In this document: positions 29,977 through 37,707 of the stretch, in pieces
Position numbering within the stretch: the first letter of the stretch is position 1
Layout of the letters: each line of letters begins with the position of its first letter
NCBI RefSeq assembly: GCF_000248075.1
Contig: NZ_BAFB01000187.1
Span: forward strand, 1 to 64,000
DNA: 64,000 nt
Direction of reading: 5' to 3'
DNA from: Gordonia otitidis NBRC 100426
Lineage (GTDB): Bacteria > Actinomycetota > Actinomycetes > Mycobacteriales > Mycobacteriaceae
Made by a program: the position numbers and the translations under genes
The notes under the pieces: generated by a model
What the model was told of the DNA's origin: nothing
What the model saw: only the letters and a program-made list of their open reading frames with translations
Database searches by the model: none

Positions 29977-31689
29977 GTGGCTGCGGCCGTGTTGCATCCA
30001 CGCGACCTGGCAGGGTGCGAGCACCGGGTCGCGCTCGACTTCGGCCACCCCGACCTCGTCCGCGACCGCGCCGACACCCCCGAGGCGGCCCGCCGGAAGG
30101 AATCAGCGCAACTCCGTCGTGAGCGGGTCCGCGACCTGTTGATCGGACTCCACAGCGGCGAGCCGGAAGGGACGTTCGTCGTCGTCGACGACGGTCCGCA
30201 TGCGCAGCGAGTCGCTGCCACGCGAGCGGCGTGCGCAGCGGGGGCGACGTGGATCTGGAATGCGACGCTGCCCACCGACCGTGAGCACGGCAGGCGCGGC
30301 CACTCGGAGTTGCTGTTGCGTGTCGGCGGACCCGACGAAGCCGCGTCGGGCTACCTCTCGATCATCGTGGTCAACCATCGCGTGACGTATCCGGCCCGGT
30401 CACCCCGCCTGAACACCATCGAACCGCCGAAACTGATCACCAGTCCGCTGTGGGGGTGGATTCCGGCGCCCGATCCGTTCCGCTCACCCCGCAGCAATCG
30501 GCGCGACCAGCTGCGTCTGGCACATCTGACGCAGATGCTGCTCGACGAAGGCCTTGCGCCCGGCGTCGCAGAGGACGAGTTGCGTGCGGGCGTGATCGGA
30601 CTCGACGCCGACTGCATCGTCGTCCATCAGATCGGGACGTCGTTGCCGGAGTATCGCGATGTCTTCGACCGCAGACAGCTCATCGCGGCGGGCGAGATCG
30701 CGACGACGCCGCGCAGGATCGGCGAGTGCCGCGGATGTCCGTGGTGGGGGCGCTGCGGTCCCGAACTCGAGGCACGACGCGACGTCAGCCTGGTCGCCAA
30801 CGGCAATCAGGGTGATGCACTCCGGGCAGCGGGGATCACGACGATCGACCAGCTCGCACGGTTCGAGGGCGATCCGCCCGCGGACTGGCCTGCCAATCAG
30901 AGTTTCGACGACGCCGTGGTCGGCGCGATCGCGTGGCTCGCCGACATCGCGCTGATCCGGCGGGTCGAGATCCCGACAGTCGCACGGGCCGACGTCGAGG
31001 TCGACGTCGACATGGAGAGCTTCGGGGAGGACGGGGCGTATCTGTGGGGCACTCTGCTGACCGACACCACCGACCCCGACCGTGAGGTGATCTATCGGGG
31101 ATTCGCCACCTGGACACCGCTGCCGACCGCCGACGAGGGTCGTGCCTTCGCGGAGTTCTGGACGTGGCTGATGACCCAACGCGCCGACGCGCACGCAGCG
31201 GGCAAGACCTTCGCTGCCTATTGCTATTCGGAGCAGGCAGAGAACCGGTGGCTGCGGGCGTCGGCCGACCGGTTCGGCGACCAGCAGGGCGTACCGTCCC
31301 GAGCCGAGGTCGAGCAGTTCATCGCCTCTCCGGAGTGGGTGGACGTTTTCGAAGCCGTCGGACGCAACTTCGTCGCACCGAACGGCAAGGGTCTCAAGCG
31401 GGTTGCTCCGGTAGCAGGATTCACGTGGCGCGATCCCGAGGCCGGCGGTGAGGCGTCGATGGACTGGTACCGGCAGGCCGTCGGGATCGGTGGCGTCGAC
31501 GTCGACCTCAGCCAGCGCGACCGACTGCTCGAATACAACGAGGACGACGTGCGCGCGACCAAGGTGCTGCGCGAGTGGATGGATGGTCGGGAGGTCGGGC
31601 AACTACCGCTGGCCGCCGACTTGCTTGCATTCCGACGCTCAGGCGCGAGTCGAGCGGAGAGCATCGAGGAACGACCCGCTCCCGAGTAG
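29977..31689 (+). CDS. TM0106-type RecB-like putative nuclease
   Basis: A 570-aa protein of the TM0106 RecB-like family, predicted to combine a PD-(D/E)XK-type nuclease with a C-terminal RNase H-like domain. The N-terminal half has a helical DNA-binding-type region and the nuclease core; a cysteine cluster CRGCPWWGRC (plus an early Cys in AGCEHR) resembles the iron-sulfur clasp found in RecB-family nucleases. The C-terminal half has acidic strands VEVDVDMESFGED and a late EYNEDDVRATKVLREW motif typical of the RNase H-like exonuclease fold. The full version fused to a helicase is not present. Start is GTG with GAGG upstream. Its 3' end overlaps the convergent next gene by 51 bases. Confidence 0.85.
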   Translation: MAAAVLHPRDLAGCEHRVALDFGHPDLVRDRADTPEAARRKESAQLRRERVRDLLIGLHSGEPEGTFVVVDDGPHAQRVAATRAACAAGATWIWNATLPTDREHGRRGHSELLLRVGGPDEAASGYLSIIVVNHRVTYPARSPRLNTIEPPKLITSPLWGWIPAPDPFRSPRSNRRDQLRLAHLTQMLLDEGLAPGVAEDELRAGVIGLDADCIVVHQIGTSLPEYRDVFDRRQLIAAGEIATTPRRIGECRGCPWWGRCGPELEARRDVSLVANGNQGDALRAAGITTIDQLARFEGDPPADWPANQSFDDAVVGAIAWLADIALIRRVEIPTVARADVEVDVDMESFGEDGAYLWGTLLTDTTDPDREVIYRGFATWTPLPTADEGRAFAEFWTWLMTQRADAHAAGKTFAAYCYSEQAENRWLRASADRFGDQQGVPSRAEVEQFIASPEWVDVFEAVGRNFVAPNGKGLKRVAPVAGFTWRDPEAGGEASMDWYRQAVGIGGVDVDLSQRDRLLEYNEDDVRATKVLREWMDGREVGQLPLAADLLAFRRSGASRAESIEERPAPE

Positions 31690-32601
31690 CGCGACAGCGC
31701 CGAGAAGAAGAAGTGCGCCGGGGGCGATGTCGGCGACGAATCCCGTCACACTGCTCAGGGTGATGCCCTGGGACCTGGTGGGTGTCGACGCCGCGTGCTT
31801 CTCAGCGGGCGCCTGCGACGGCGCCGAGTGTGAACCGCTCGGCACAGACGGCTGCGCGCCGCCTGCGGCGGGGGAGGAGTCCTGTGGCTGGGCCGCGGAG
31901 AGCCGTGGTGCACCCGCAGGCGGCGGCGCCATCGGCACCGCCAGTGCGGCTGCCGGGGGTGCGGCCGGGACGGGCGCAGAACCGCCGGACGAGGCCGAGC
32001 CCGGCGGACCGGGCGCTGCAGGTGCGGCATTGCCTCCGGAACCCGCCCCGGGTCCCGGAGGTGTACCGGCTGACGGCCCGACGGGCGGTACGACAGGCGC
32101 CGCACCCGAGTGCGTCGTCGTCGAGCTGGATTCGACGCTCGTCGTCGAATCGTCACTGCCCGATGAACCGGTGCTTGGCGTAACCGAGCCGGTTTGTGAC
32201 GGCCCGGTCGTCTGGGATGGCCCGGTGGTGGTTTCCGACGGCTCGGTGGTTACCGAAGGCTCGACGGTGGAGCTGGTCGGGGTTTCGGTTTTGGTGGGTT
32301 GCGTCGGGACCGGCGTACCGGTGTGGTGATGACCCGGCCCGTGCCCCCCGTGCCCAGAACCGCCGTGCCCAGAACCGCCGTGCCCAGAACCGTGGTGGCC
32401 GCCGTGGTCGGAGCCCTCGTGCCCCGAGCTGCCGCCGCCGTGCGACGACCCGCCCTGTCCGGTGCCGCCGCCGGTCTCGGGTTCGTCGGCCCAACCGATA
32501 CCACTGCCGATCGACAGGAACACCACGGCACACAGTGCGAGAATCAGAGCAGACACGCGCCCCCGCGCCGGGCGGCGATTGTCGCTGACGCGATGCGCCA
32601 T
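31639..32601 (-). CDS. Exported His/Gly-rich, Pro/Ser/Thr-rich wall-spanning protein
   Basis: Function unknown. The 320-aa product has a signal peptide (hydrophobic core ALILALCAVVFLSIG), a Gly/His-rich segment with repeats of GSGHG (about residues 45-95), a long Thr/Ser/Pro/Ala low-complexity region (about 95-285), and a C-terminal transmembrane segment (about 288-308) before a short basic tail. It therefore looks anchored in the membrane and extended through the wall; the His/Gly segment may bind metal ions. The start at 32601 has AGGAG six bases upstream. The start of an upstream frame extension was rejected. Its 3' end overlaps that of the convergent nuclease gene by 51 bases. Confidence 0.7.
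   Translation of the reverse strand: MAHRVSDNRRPARGRVSALILALCAVVFLSIGSGIGWADEPETGGGTGQGGSSHGGGSSGHEGSDHGGHHGSGHGGSGHGGSGHGGHGPGHHHTGTPVPTQPTKTETPTSSTVEPSVTTEPSETTTGPSQTTGPSQTGSVTPSTGSSGSDDSTTSVESSSTTTHSGAAPVVPPVGPSAGTPPGPGAGSGGNAAPAAPGPPGSASSGGSAPVPAAPPAAALAVPMAPPPAGAPRLSAAQPQDSSPAAGGAQPSVPSGSHSAPSQAPAEKHAASTPTRSQGITLSSVTGFVADIAPGALLLLGAVALLGSGSFLDALRSTRA
32351..32397 (-). repeat. Three 15-bp tandem repeats in the His/Gly-rich gene
   Basis: On the plus strand CGTGCCCAGAACCGC repeats three times with at most small changes, encoding GSGHG in the gene on the minus strand. The unit keeps the frame, so repeat number can vary without disrupting the gene. Confidence 0.75.
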
Positions 32602-32659
32602 TCTGCACTCCTGACCGTTTCTTGACCTCGATATCCGTGCAAACGGTACCGTGGTCCGC

Positions 32660-32665
32660 ATAATA
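32660..32665 (-). promoter_or_regulatory. Putative -10 element of the His/Gly-rich gene
   Basis: TATTAT on the minus strand lies about 59 bases upstream of the start codon at 32601, in an AT-rich stretch that contrasts with the surrounding DNA. No matching -35 hexamer was clear, so this is a weak call. Confidence 0.35.
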
Positions 32666-32888
32666 GAGGACGTTGTAATCAGATCGAGATGAAATGTTCA
32701 CCCACGGGGAAGGTGTTCGTGATCAAACTGTGAATAATGCCACAGCCATGGATTGGTAACTACATCGTGGCTGGTTACCAGCTCGTCGGCGGGGATGCAG
32801 TGTTCACTTAGCACGGTCATCGTTGCATCGGGGATGCGTGACGAGCTTTAATGTTTGCAAGTTCAAATGTCGGCTTTCGGAGAGTTGA
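32666..32888. promoter_or_regulatory. Divergent intergenic region upstream of the EspR-like gene
   Basis: About 220 bases with no gene and lower GC than the flanks. It contains an inverted repeat TGGTAAC (32754-32760) and GTTACCA (about 32772-32778) and the AT-rich GCTTTAATGTTTGCAAGTTC just before the regulator's ribosome binding site. These could be binding sites for the regulator itself, which is an inference only. Confidence 0.35.
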
Positions 32889-33455
32889 ATGACTTCACAA
32901 GGGACGGATAAGCCCATGGGTGACGCCGGTAGGGGTGGGTCCGACGTGCGCTCCGGGTCCGTTGATCCAGGCTTGTTTGCTAGACGGCTCGAAGAGCTTT
33001 TTCGGACGGTGCCGGGCCCGAACGGACGCGCATACAGCGCGAAGGCGATAGCTGCCCGTAGTACGGAGCGGGGATTCAGGCTGGGGGAGTCGTACCTGAG
33101 CCAGCTGCGTTCGGGCAAGGCCAAGTCGCCGTCGTTTCGGACCGTAGAGGGAATCGCCGCTGCTTTCGGTGTGGATGTCCACTACTTCCTCGAGGACAGG
33201 GCCGCGCAACGGACGCGCGACGAGATCGATCTGATGCGGCTGCAGGCCGACACAGACGTCCAGTTGGCCGCATTCCGCCTCGCTGGACTGTCCAGTGATT
33301 CGGTCACCGTGGTCAACGAACTGATCAAGGTGCTCCGCGAGCAGCAGGGTCTGCCCAAGGACCCGCCGGACGTGGTGGCTGCGGGCCTCACCGACGACGA
33401 GGCCGAGGCCATCGAGGCCCGGCTGCGAGTCGTCGGCTTGGCCAATGACGACTAG
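32889..33455 (+). CDS. EspR-like helix-turn-helix regulator
   Basis: A 188-aa helix-turn-helix protein of the XRE superfamily. After a disordered N-terminus of about 28 residues, the DNA-binding domain (about 29-100) closely follows the EspR pattern: FARRLEELFRTV, then a helix pair ending in SYLSQLRSG, then TVEGIAAAFGVDVHYFLED. EspR of M. tuberculosis is a nucleoid-associated regulator of ESX-1 and wall genes and dimerises through its C-terminal helices; the helical C-terminal half here (about 105-180) could serve the same purpose. The ATG has GGAG seven bases upstream. It is the first gene of a tight three-gene set with a protease of the ImmA/IrrE family, suggesting that the protease may cleave or control it. 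Confidence 0.85.
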   Translation: MTSQGTDKPMGDAGRGGSDVRSGSVDPGLFARRLEELFRTVPGPNGRAYSAKAIAARSTERGFRLGESYLSQLRSGKAKSPSFRTVEGIAAAFGVDVHYFLEDRAAQRTRDEIDLMRLQADTDVQLAAFRLAGLSSDSVTVVNELIKVLREQQGLPKDPPDVVAAGLTDDEAEAIEARLRVVGLANDD

Positions 33456-33476
33456 CACCGCACGGATCTGCATCCT

Positions 33477-34019
33477 GTGACATCGTCAGGATCGACCGAC
33501 GAGGGCCCCCGCCGCAGCCAGCGGTCTCTGTGGGCCCTCGTTCGCCGTTCTCTCGACGGACTCGACCTCGACCTCCCGCTCGACGTCGAGCAGCTCTGTG
33601 AGCGGTATGGCCAGCGGCGTGGTCGTCCCATCAAGCCGCTCCCGTACGCACTTCCCGCGGGCATGCCGAACGGGGTGTGGCTCGCGGCCAGGGACGCGGA
33701 CTACTTCTTCTACCAGGAGAACACGTCGCCGCTTCACCGAGACCAGATCATCGTGCACGAGTTCGGGCACCTCATCGCCGGGCACCAGATGCTCGGCGAG
33801 GCGTCGTTGACGGCTCCGCCCGCCGCTGCGGGAGACGAATCCGACGCCGCACTGCGTCGAACGTGCTACTCCGACGTGCGCGAGTGGGAAGCCGAGACGT
33901 TGGCTTCTATGATCCTGACGTGGGCCCAATCGGCAGGTAACAGTGTCGGGGTGACCGCCGACAACAAAGAGGTACGTGGCCTCCAACGTCTCCTCGGAGG
34001 GCACAAAGGCTGGCTGTGA
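33477..34019 (+). CDS. ImmA/IrrE family zinc metallopeptidase
   Basis: A 180-aa metallopeptidase with the HEFGH zinc motif at about residues 94-98 and an acidic helix WEAETLASMIL that offers the third ligand. ImmA/IrrE peptidases commonly cut a partner XRE repressor in response to a signal (for example ImmA-ImmR and IrrE-DdrO). Here the gene is 21 bases downstream of an EspR-like regulator, so the same logic is a reasonable inference. The N-terminal 20 residues are polar. The start is a GTG without a strong ribosome binding site; no better start was found. The gene precedes a membrane protein gene by 11 bases. Confidence 0.88.
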   Translation: MTSSGSTDEGPRRSQRSLWALVRRSLDGLDLDLPLDVEQLCERYGQRRGRPIKPLPYALPAGMPNGVWLAARDADYFFYQENTSPLHRDQIIVHEFGHLIAGHQMLGEASLTAPPAAAGDESDAALRRTCYSDVREWEAETLASMILTWAQSAGNSVGVTADNKEVRGLQRLLGGHKGWL

Positions 34020-34030
34020 GGTGACTGGAG

Positions 34031-35137
34031 ATGCCCGGGATCATCAATCTCGTAGCACTCGTCGTCTTCGTGCTCGCGCTGTGCTGGCGGTTGGACCGCA
34101 TCAGACGCGGTGACGGGGGTCTGCAGGCCATCGCGATGACGGTCGCGATCTCCGCGTTGACACTGGCCTTCGTGGTGAGCGCCAAGACAGGCGCACACTT
34201 TCTCGACGAACACATCTACGTCGGCGTCTCGAGATGGCTCTTCTACGCTCTGCTCGCACTCGGTGTGGCGGCGCTGATCGTCGTGTTCTTCTTTCCCAGC
34301 GGGGATTCGACCCGAGAACGCCGTGCGGGGCACGAAGCGTTACCGCTCGTCGTCGCCCTGATCGGCCTGCAGGTAGCGCTGCTGGTCACGCCGACCTCGC
34401 TGCGCGCGTCGTCGGTCAGCGAGTGGAGCTTCAAGAACTGGGGGTTCGCGCTCTTCTACGTGATCGCCAGCGCGTACCTCGCGTATGGCTTCGGCGCGTG
34501 CCTGTACAACGTGCGCAAGTTCTATCGCATGGCGCAGGGCTATCTCCGGTTCTCACTCGGCTTGTTGGTCATCGGGTTCGCGCTGCTCGCCATCGCCTCG
34601 ATCCTGCAGGTCCTTGCCGTTCTCGGAAGCGCAAGCGGCCTTGTGGGGGCGGTCAATTCGCTGATCGCAGTGCGCACTCTCGAGATCGTCGGGGTCGTTG
34701 TCTTCCTCCTGGGCATCAGCTTTCCGATGCTGCACTCGCGCTGGACCGGAATCGCCGCGCGGCGCCGCCATCGACGTGATGCGACCGCACTCGAGCCGCT
34801 GTGGCAGCTGGTGACGGCCGCGATCCCCGAGGTGGTGCTGCCAACAGAGAGCAACTCGCCGACGCAGCGTCTGCATCGCGAGGTCGTCGAGATCAGAGAC
34901 GCGCTGACCCAGTTGAGCCCTCTCGTGCCGGACGAATTCGACGAGGTCGACGACGAGGTGAAGGTCGCGATGTTGCGCGATGCCGTCGAGGCCTACCGAG
35001 AGGAAGGTGGCGCGTCGGGTCCGGTGCGGCCGATGGTCCCCGCCGAAGGCGGCGGGCTCGACGCCGAGGCCGCACCCCTCATCCGGCTGTCCCGCTTCGT
35101 CGCACTCGAGGACGCGAGCGTCGATTCGGCCGCATGA
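34031..35137 (+). CDS. MAB_1171c-type polytopic membrane protein
   Basis: A 368-aa membrane protein with seven predicted transmembrane segments in its first 250 residues (first at about 4-20), followed by a cytoplasmic tail with acidic and amphipathic helices. It resembles the MAB_1171c/DUF6545 group, described as putative transporters from weak evidence. The tail carries EVVEIRDALTQLSPLVPDEF-like helices. It is 11 bases after the ImmA/IrrE gene and same strand, and so very likely part of the module; it may be the sensor, the effector or the cargo transporter of the protease-regulator pair. No catalytic motif was seen. Confidence 0.8.
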   Translation: MPGIINLVALVVFVLALCWRLDRIRRGDGGLQAIAMTVAISALTLAFVVSAKTGAHFLDEHIYVGVSRWLFYALLALGVAALIVVFFFPSGDSTRERRAGHEALPLVVALIGLQVALLVTPTSLRASSVSEWSFKNWGFALFYVIASAYLAYGFGACLYNVRKFYRMAQGYLRFSLGLLVIGFALLAIASILQVLAVLGSASGLVGAVNSLIAVRTLEIVGVVVFLLGISFPMLHSRWTGIAARRRHRRDATALEPLWQLVTAAIPEVVLPTESNSPTQRLHREVVEIRDALTQLSPLVPDEFDEVDDEVKVAMLRDAVEAYREEGGASGPVRPMVPAEGGGLDAEAAPLIRLSRFVALEDASVDSAA

Positions 35138-35139
35138 CC

Positions 35140-35276
35140 CCTCGCGAGCGCGCGGCGCGCCGATGGCGCGTTCGAGGGGGCAGCGCTCACGAGGGGCCCC
35201 GCGCTCGTGAACGCGCGGCGCTCACGAGGGTCTCGGGGGTTACACCGGGCATCTGGTCACACCGGGCATCTGCAGC
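35140..35276. repeat. GC-rich intergenic repeats
   Basis: The convergent intergenic region holds two direct copies of GCGCTCACGAGGG (35183-35195 and 35218-35230) with an inverted partial copy between them (CTCGTGA at 35204-35210), and two direct copies of ACACCGGGCATCTG (35242-35255 and 35259-35272), period 17. The upstream part is an alternating GC run (CGCGAGCGCGCGGCGCGC). It could fold into terminator-like hairpins. No gene is visible here. Confidence 0.5.
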
Positions 35277-36038
35277 TCAGCGCGGAGCCATTCGTAGCGC
35301 GCCGTCCATGCGGATGGTCTCGCCATTGAGGTAGTTGTGCGTGACGATGAATTCCGCCAGCTCGGCGTACTCAGCCGGTTCTCCGAGCCGGTGCGGGAAC
35401 GGGATCGCCTCCGCGAGGGTCTTCTGGAACTCGGGTGTGATGCCCGCGAGCATCGGTGTGCTGATCGTTCCCGGCGCGATGGTGCAGACCCGAATGCCCA
35501 CGCGCGCGAGGTCGCGAGCCGCGGAGATGGTCATCGCATGCACGCCTCCCTTCGACGCCGCGTATGCGATCTGTCCGATCTGCCCCTCGAACGCCGCGAC
35601 GGATGCGGTGTTCACGATGACGCCGCGCGCGCCGTCGGCGTCGACCTCCGGCTCGTCCTTCATCTGGTTGGCCGCCAGTCGCATCACGTTGAATGTGCCG
35701 ACGAGGTTGATGTCGACGATCTTGCGGAACAGGTCGAGGTCGTGTGGCCCGTCCTTGGTGAGGATGCGCGAGGCCCATCCGACGCCAGCGCAGTTGACGG
35801 CGACGCGCAGCGGAGCCCCCGCAGCAGCGATGGTGTCGATGGCCGACTGCACCTGTGCCTCGTCGGTGACATCGGTCGGAATCAATGTGACGCCGCCGGC
35901 GGGGGCGGCCTTGTCGATGGAGGGAGCCAGGTCGAGACCGAAGACCTGAGCCCCGGCAGCCGCGAAGCGGGCGGCGGTCGCTGCGCCCAGTCCTGACGCT
36001 GCACCGGTGACGAGCACTGAGGAGCCGGAGATGTCCAT
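35277..36038 (-). CDS. SDR-family 3-hydroxyacyl-CoA dehydrogenase-like oxidoreductase
   Basis: A 253-aa short-chain dehydrogenase. The NAD-binding motif is VTGAASGLGAATA, with DLAPSIDK after the second strand (acidic residue favouring NAD over NADP). The catalytic set is the Ser in NTASVAAFEGQIGQ, then YAASKGG as the Tyr/Lys pair. The family resembles type II 3-hydroxyacyl-CoA dehydrogenase (HSD17B10-like; M. tuberculosis Rv1144 from memory). A role in fatty-acid or branched-chain acyl-CoA breakdown is likely but not proven. Start ATG has AAGGAAA about ten bases upstream. A near-perfect palindrome about 86 bases upstream is a candidate regulator site. Confidence 0.88.
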   Translation of the reverse strand: MDISGSSVLVTGAASGLGAATAARFAAAGAQVFGLDLAPSIDKAAPAGGVTLIPTDVTDEAQVQSAIDTIAAAGAPLRVAVNCAGVGWASRILTKDGPHDLDLFRKIVDINLVGTFNVMRLAANQMKDEPEVDADGARGVIVNTASVAAFEGQIGQIAYAASKGGVHAMTISAARDLARVGIRVCTIAPGTISTPMLAGITPEFQKTLAEAIPFPHRLGEPAEYAELAEFIVTHNYLNGETIRMDGALRMAPR

Positions 36039-36123
36039 CGGCGGGATTTCCTTTCGGTTGGCGGTCGGTCTGCATCACCATAAATGGGGACCGCCACCCG
36101 AATACGAGGAACCCCTAGTAAAA

Positions 36124-36139
36124 CCGACCGATCGCTCGG
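36124..36139 (-). promoter_or_regulatory. TetR-like operator palindrome
   Basis: CCGACCGATCGCTCGG is a 16-bp inverted repeat with only one mismatched pair. It lies in the promoter region of the SDR gene, about 86 bases before its start codon, and just beyond the stop of the GDT1 gene. Such dyads are typical of TetR-family operators; no TetR gene is in this window. Confidence 0.45.
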
Positions 36140-36161
36140 GAAATGCCCCTATCGACGAATG

Positions 36162-36887
36162 TCACTGCAGGTCAGGACCGGAACCGGTGCGGACCGGATG
36201 GGCATGGGGAGCGTCGTCATCGAGCTTTGCCCGGTGAACCCTGTGGATGTAGTAGGAACCGACCCCGACTAGCACCACCACCACGGACAGCGTCGCGACG
36301 ACGGTGATCGACGACGAGTCGCGCAGGCCCTCGTAGAGCAACCACGCGGCGAAACCGAAGAACAGCACCGACGCGCCGATCGCGATGGTCCGCTCGGGCA
36401 GGTGCTTGCCGAGCAGGGCACCGAGCGCAATCGCCAGCGCGTCTGCGGCCACCATGCCGAGTGTCGAGCCGATCCACACACCCAGCCAATTGCTGTGCGC
36501 GGACAGTGTGATGGTGGCGAGCATCGTCTTGTCGCCGAGTTCGGCGAGGAAGAACGAGGACATCACCGCGAAGAACACCGATTTGCCGACGCGGTCGGCC
36601 TTGCCCTGCTCGGCGTCGTCGAGGCTGTCGCCGCGCAGCGTCCACAGGCCGAAGACCAACATAGCGATGCCCGCGACGATGGACATCACGTTCGATGGGA
36701 TCGACAGGCCGAGGAAGTGTCCGAAGAACACCGACACCGCGTGCACCGCAGTGGTGGCGACGGTGATCGCGAGCAGGACGACCCACCACTTGTAACGCAG
36801 TGCGTAGGTCATAGCCATCAGCTGCGACTTGTCGCCGAGTTCGGCGACGAAGATCACGCCGAAACTCAACAGCAGGGCAGCAATCAT
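36162..36887 (-). CDS. TMEM165/GDT1-family cation transporter
   Basis: A UPF0016/GDT1 membrane protein of 241 aa. Both signature motifs are present: VAELGDKSQ (E16-K20) in the first helix and AELGDKTML (116-120) in the fourth. Six transmembrane segments form two repeats, and the cytoplasmic tail ends in His/Asp. Family members exchange Mn2+ or Ca2+ (bacterial MneA exports Mn2+). It is a single gene, with an iron- or manganese-type repressor box immediately upstream, which would suit control by an Mn-sensing DtxR-family protein. Confidence 0.9.
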   Translation of the reverse strand: MIAALLLSFGVIFVAELGDKSQLMAMTYALRYKWWVVLLAITVATTAVHAVSVFFGHFLGLSIPSNVMSIVAGIAMLVFGLWTLRGDSLDDAEQGKADRVGKSVFFAVMSSFFLAELGDKTMLATITLSAHSNWLGVWIGSTLGMVAADALAIALGALLGKHLPERTIAIGASVLFFGFAAWLLYEGLRDSSSITVVATLSVVVVLVGVGSYYIHRVHRAKLDDDAPHAHPVRTGSGPDLQ

Positions 36888-36892
36888 GAACG

Positions 36893-36911
36893 CAAGGTTA
36901 GTCAGACCTCA
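36893..36911 (-). promoter_or_regulatory. DtxR/IdeR/MntR-like box before the GDT1 gene
   Basis: On the plus strand the 19 bases read CAAGGTTAGTCAGACCTCA, which match the IdeR/DtxR consensus TTAGGTTAGNCTAACCTAA at about 15 of 19 positions (counting the free position) and keep the AGGT-n7-ACCT arms. The box is five bases upstream of the start codon, in the leader of the GDT1-family gene. Manganese- or iron-dependent control is therefore plausible, with repression or transcript-start interference as the mode. Confidence 0.5.
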
Positions 36912-37006
36912 CTCACAGTTGCAACAGATCGCAGAGCCGCATTTGTGCTGGTAGGGGGCTCAAATCCGGAAGTTCGGGTACCCGGAGAACGGCGATTCGG
37001 ATGATC

Positions 37007-37531
37007 TCAGGCGACCAACAACATGGCCAGGACTGCGGTGTCGGGGTCGGCATTGGGGTCGATTCCGACCTTGTTGCGCAGATTGACGACCGTGCCGTCG
37101 GCCTCGGCTTCAGCCCACCCTGCGCGGTGTTCGAGCCCGAGCTCGGGCAGCCCTGGGAGCAATACGCAGCCCGACGCGACGTCGGAGCACTCGGGCAGTG
37201 ACGGGCGCGTGCGCGAGGGTGGGTGCAGCATCACCAGAGCGGGTGGGTTGCTGTCGAATTTGCCGGCTTCGACAAAGCTGTCGTCGACGACATTGCCGAT
37301 GGCGACCATCATTCCGACCGCGGGTTCGTCGAGGTCCTCGGGTCGTTCCTCGACCACCCGGAATATCGTGGTCGTCGGTAGGAAGCCGGGTCGGCAGGCG
37401 ATGCGTACCGAGGCGACGAGGGTCTGGGTCCATTCGAGTGTCGACTCCGGCCAGCGTCCAGAGATGAGGATTCCGTTGAGGTGTCCGCTCTGATGAACCG
37501 GCGTGAGTCCGATCGGGATCGACGACTGCAT
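37007..37531 (-). CDS. Hypothetical protein
   Basis: Unknown function, 174 aa. The product is soluble and without signal peptide or membrane segments. It has scattered hydrophobic strands, a PEDLDEPAVGMM stretch, and three cysteines (residues near RIACRPG, PECSDV and SGCVLL). It does not look like a known enzyme. The start at 37531 has GGAGG seven bases upstream, which beats an in-frame start at 37579. It is divergent from the ECF transporter gene with a palindromic operator in between, so the two may share control. Confidence 0.6.
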   Translation of the reverse strand: MQSSIPIGLTPVHQSGHLNGILISGRWPESTLEWTQTLVASVRIACRPGFLPTTTIFRVVEERPEDLDEPAVGMMVAIGNVVDDSFVEAGKFDSNPPALVMLHPPSRTRPSLPECSDVASGCVLLPGLPELGLEHRAGWAEAEADGTVVNLRNKVGIDPNADPDTAVLAMLLVA

Positions 37532-37627
37532 CTGTTGACCTCCGTCTCCGTGTGGAGTGAACGTGAGAGAAATATCCACCCGCCGGTGCTCGCCGTCCAG
37601 CCGAAGCGCCGTGTTGTGACGCTTCGT

Positions 37628-37640
37628 TTACACGGTGTAA
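37628..37640. promoter_or_regulatory. Palindromic operator TTACAC-G-GTGTAA
   Basis: A perfect 6-1-6 inverted repeat, TTACACGGTGTAA, sits in the intergenic space between the hypothetical gene at 37007-37531 and the ECF transporter gene. This is a classical shape for TetR-family sites. A 7-bp hairpin (CGAAGCG/CGCTTCG) lies just upstream at about 37603-37627. Confidence 0.45.
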
Positions 37641-37707
37641 CGACAGACGCGACCCAGGGGTGGTCGGGGTCACCAGGCACTATGGATACGTGCACTCCCC
37701 GTCCGAT

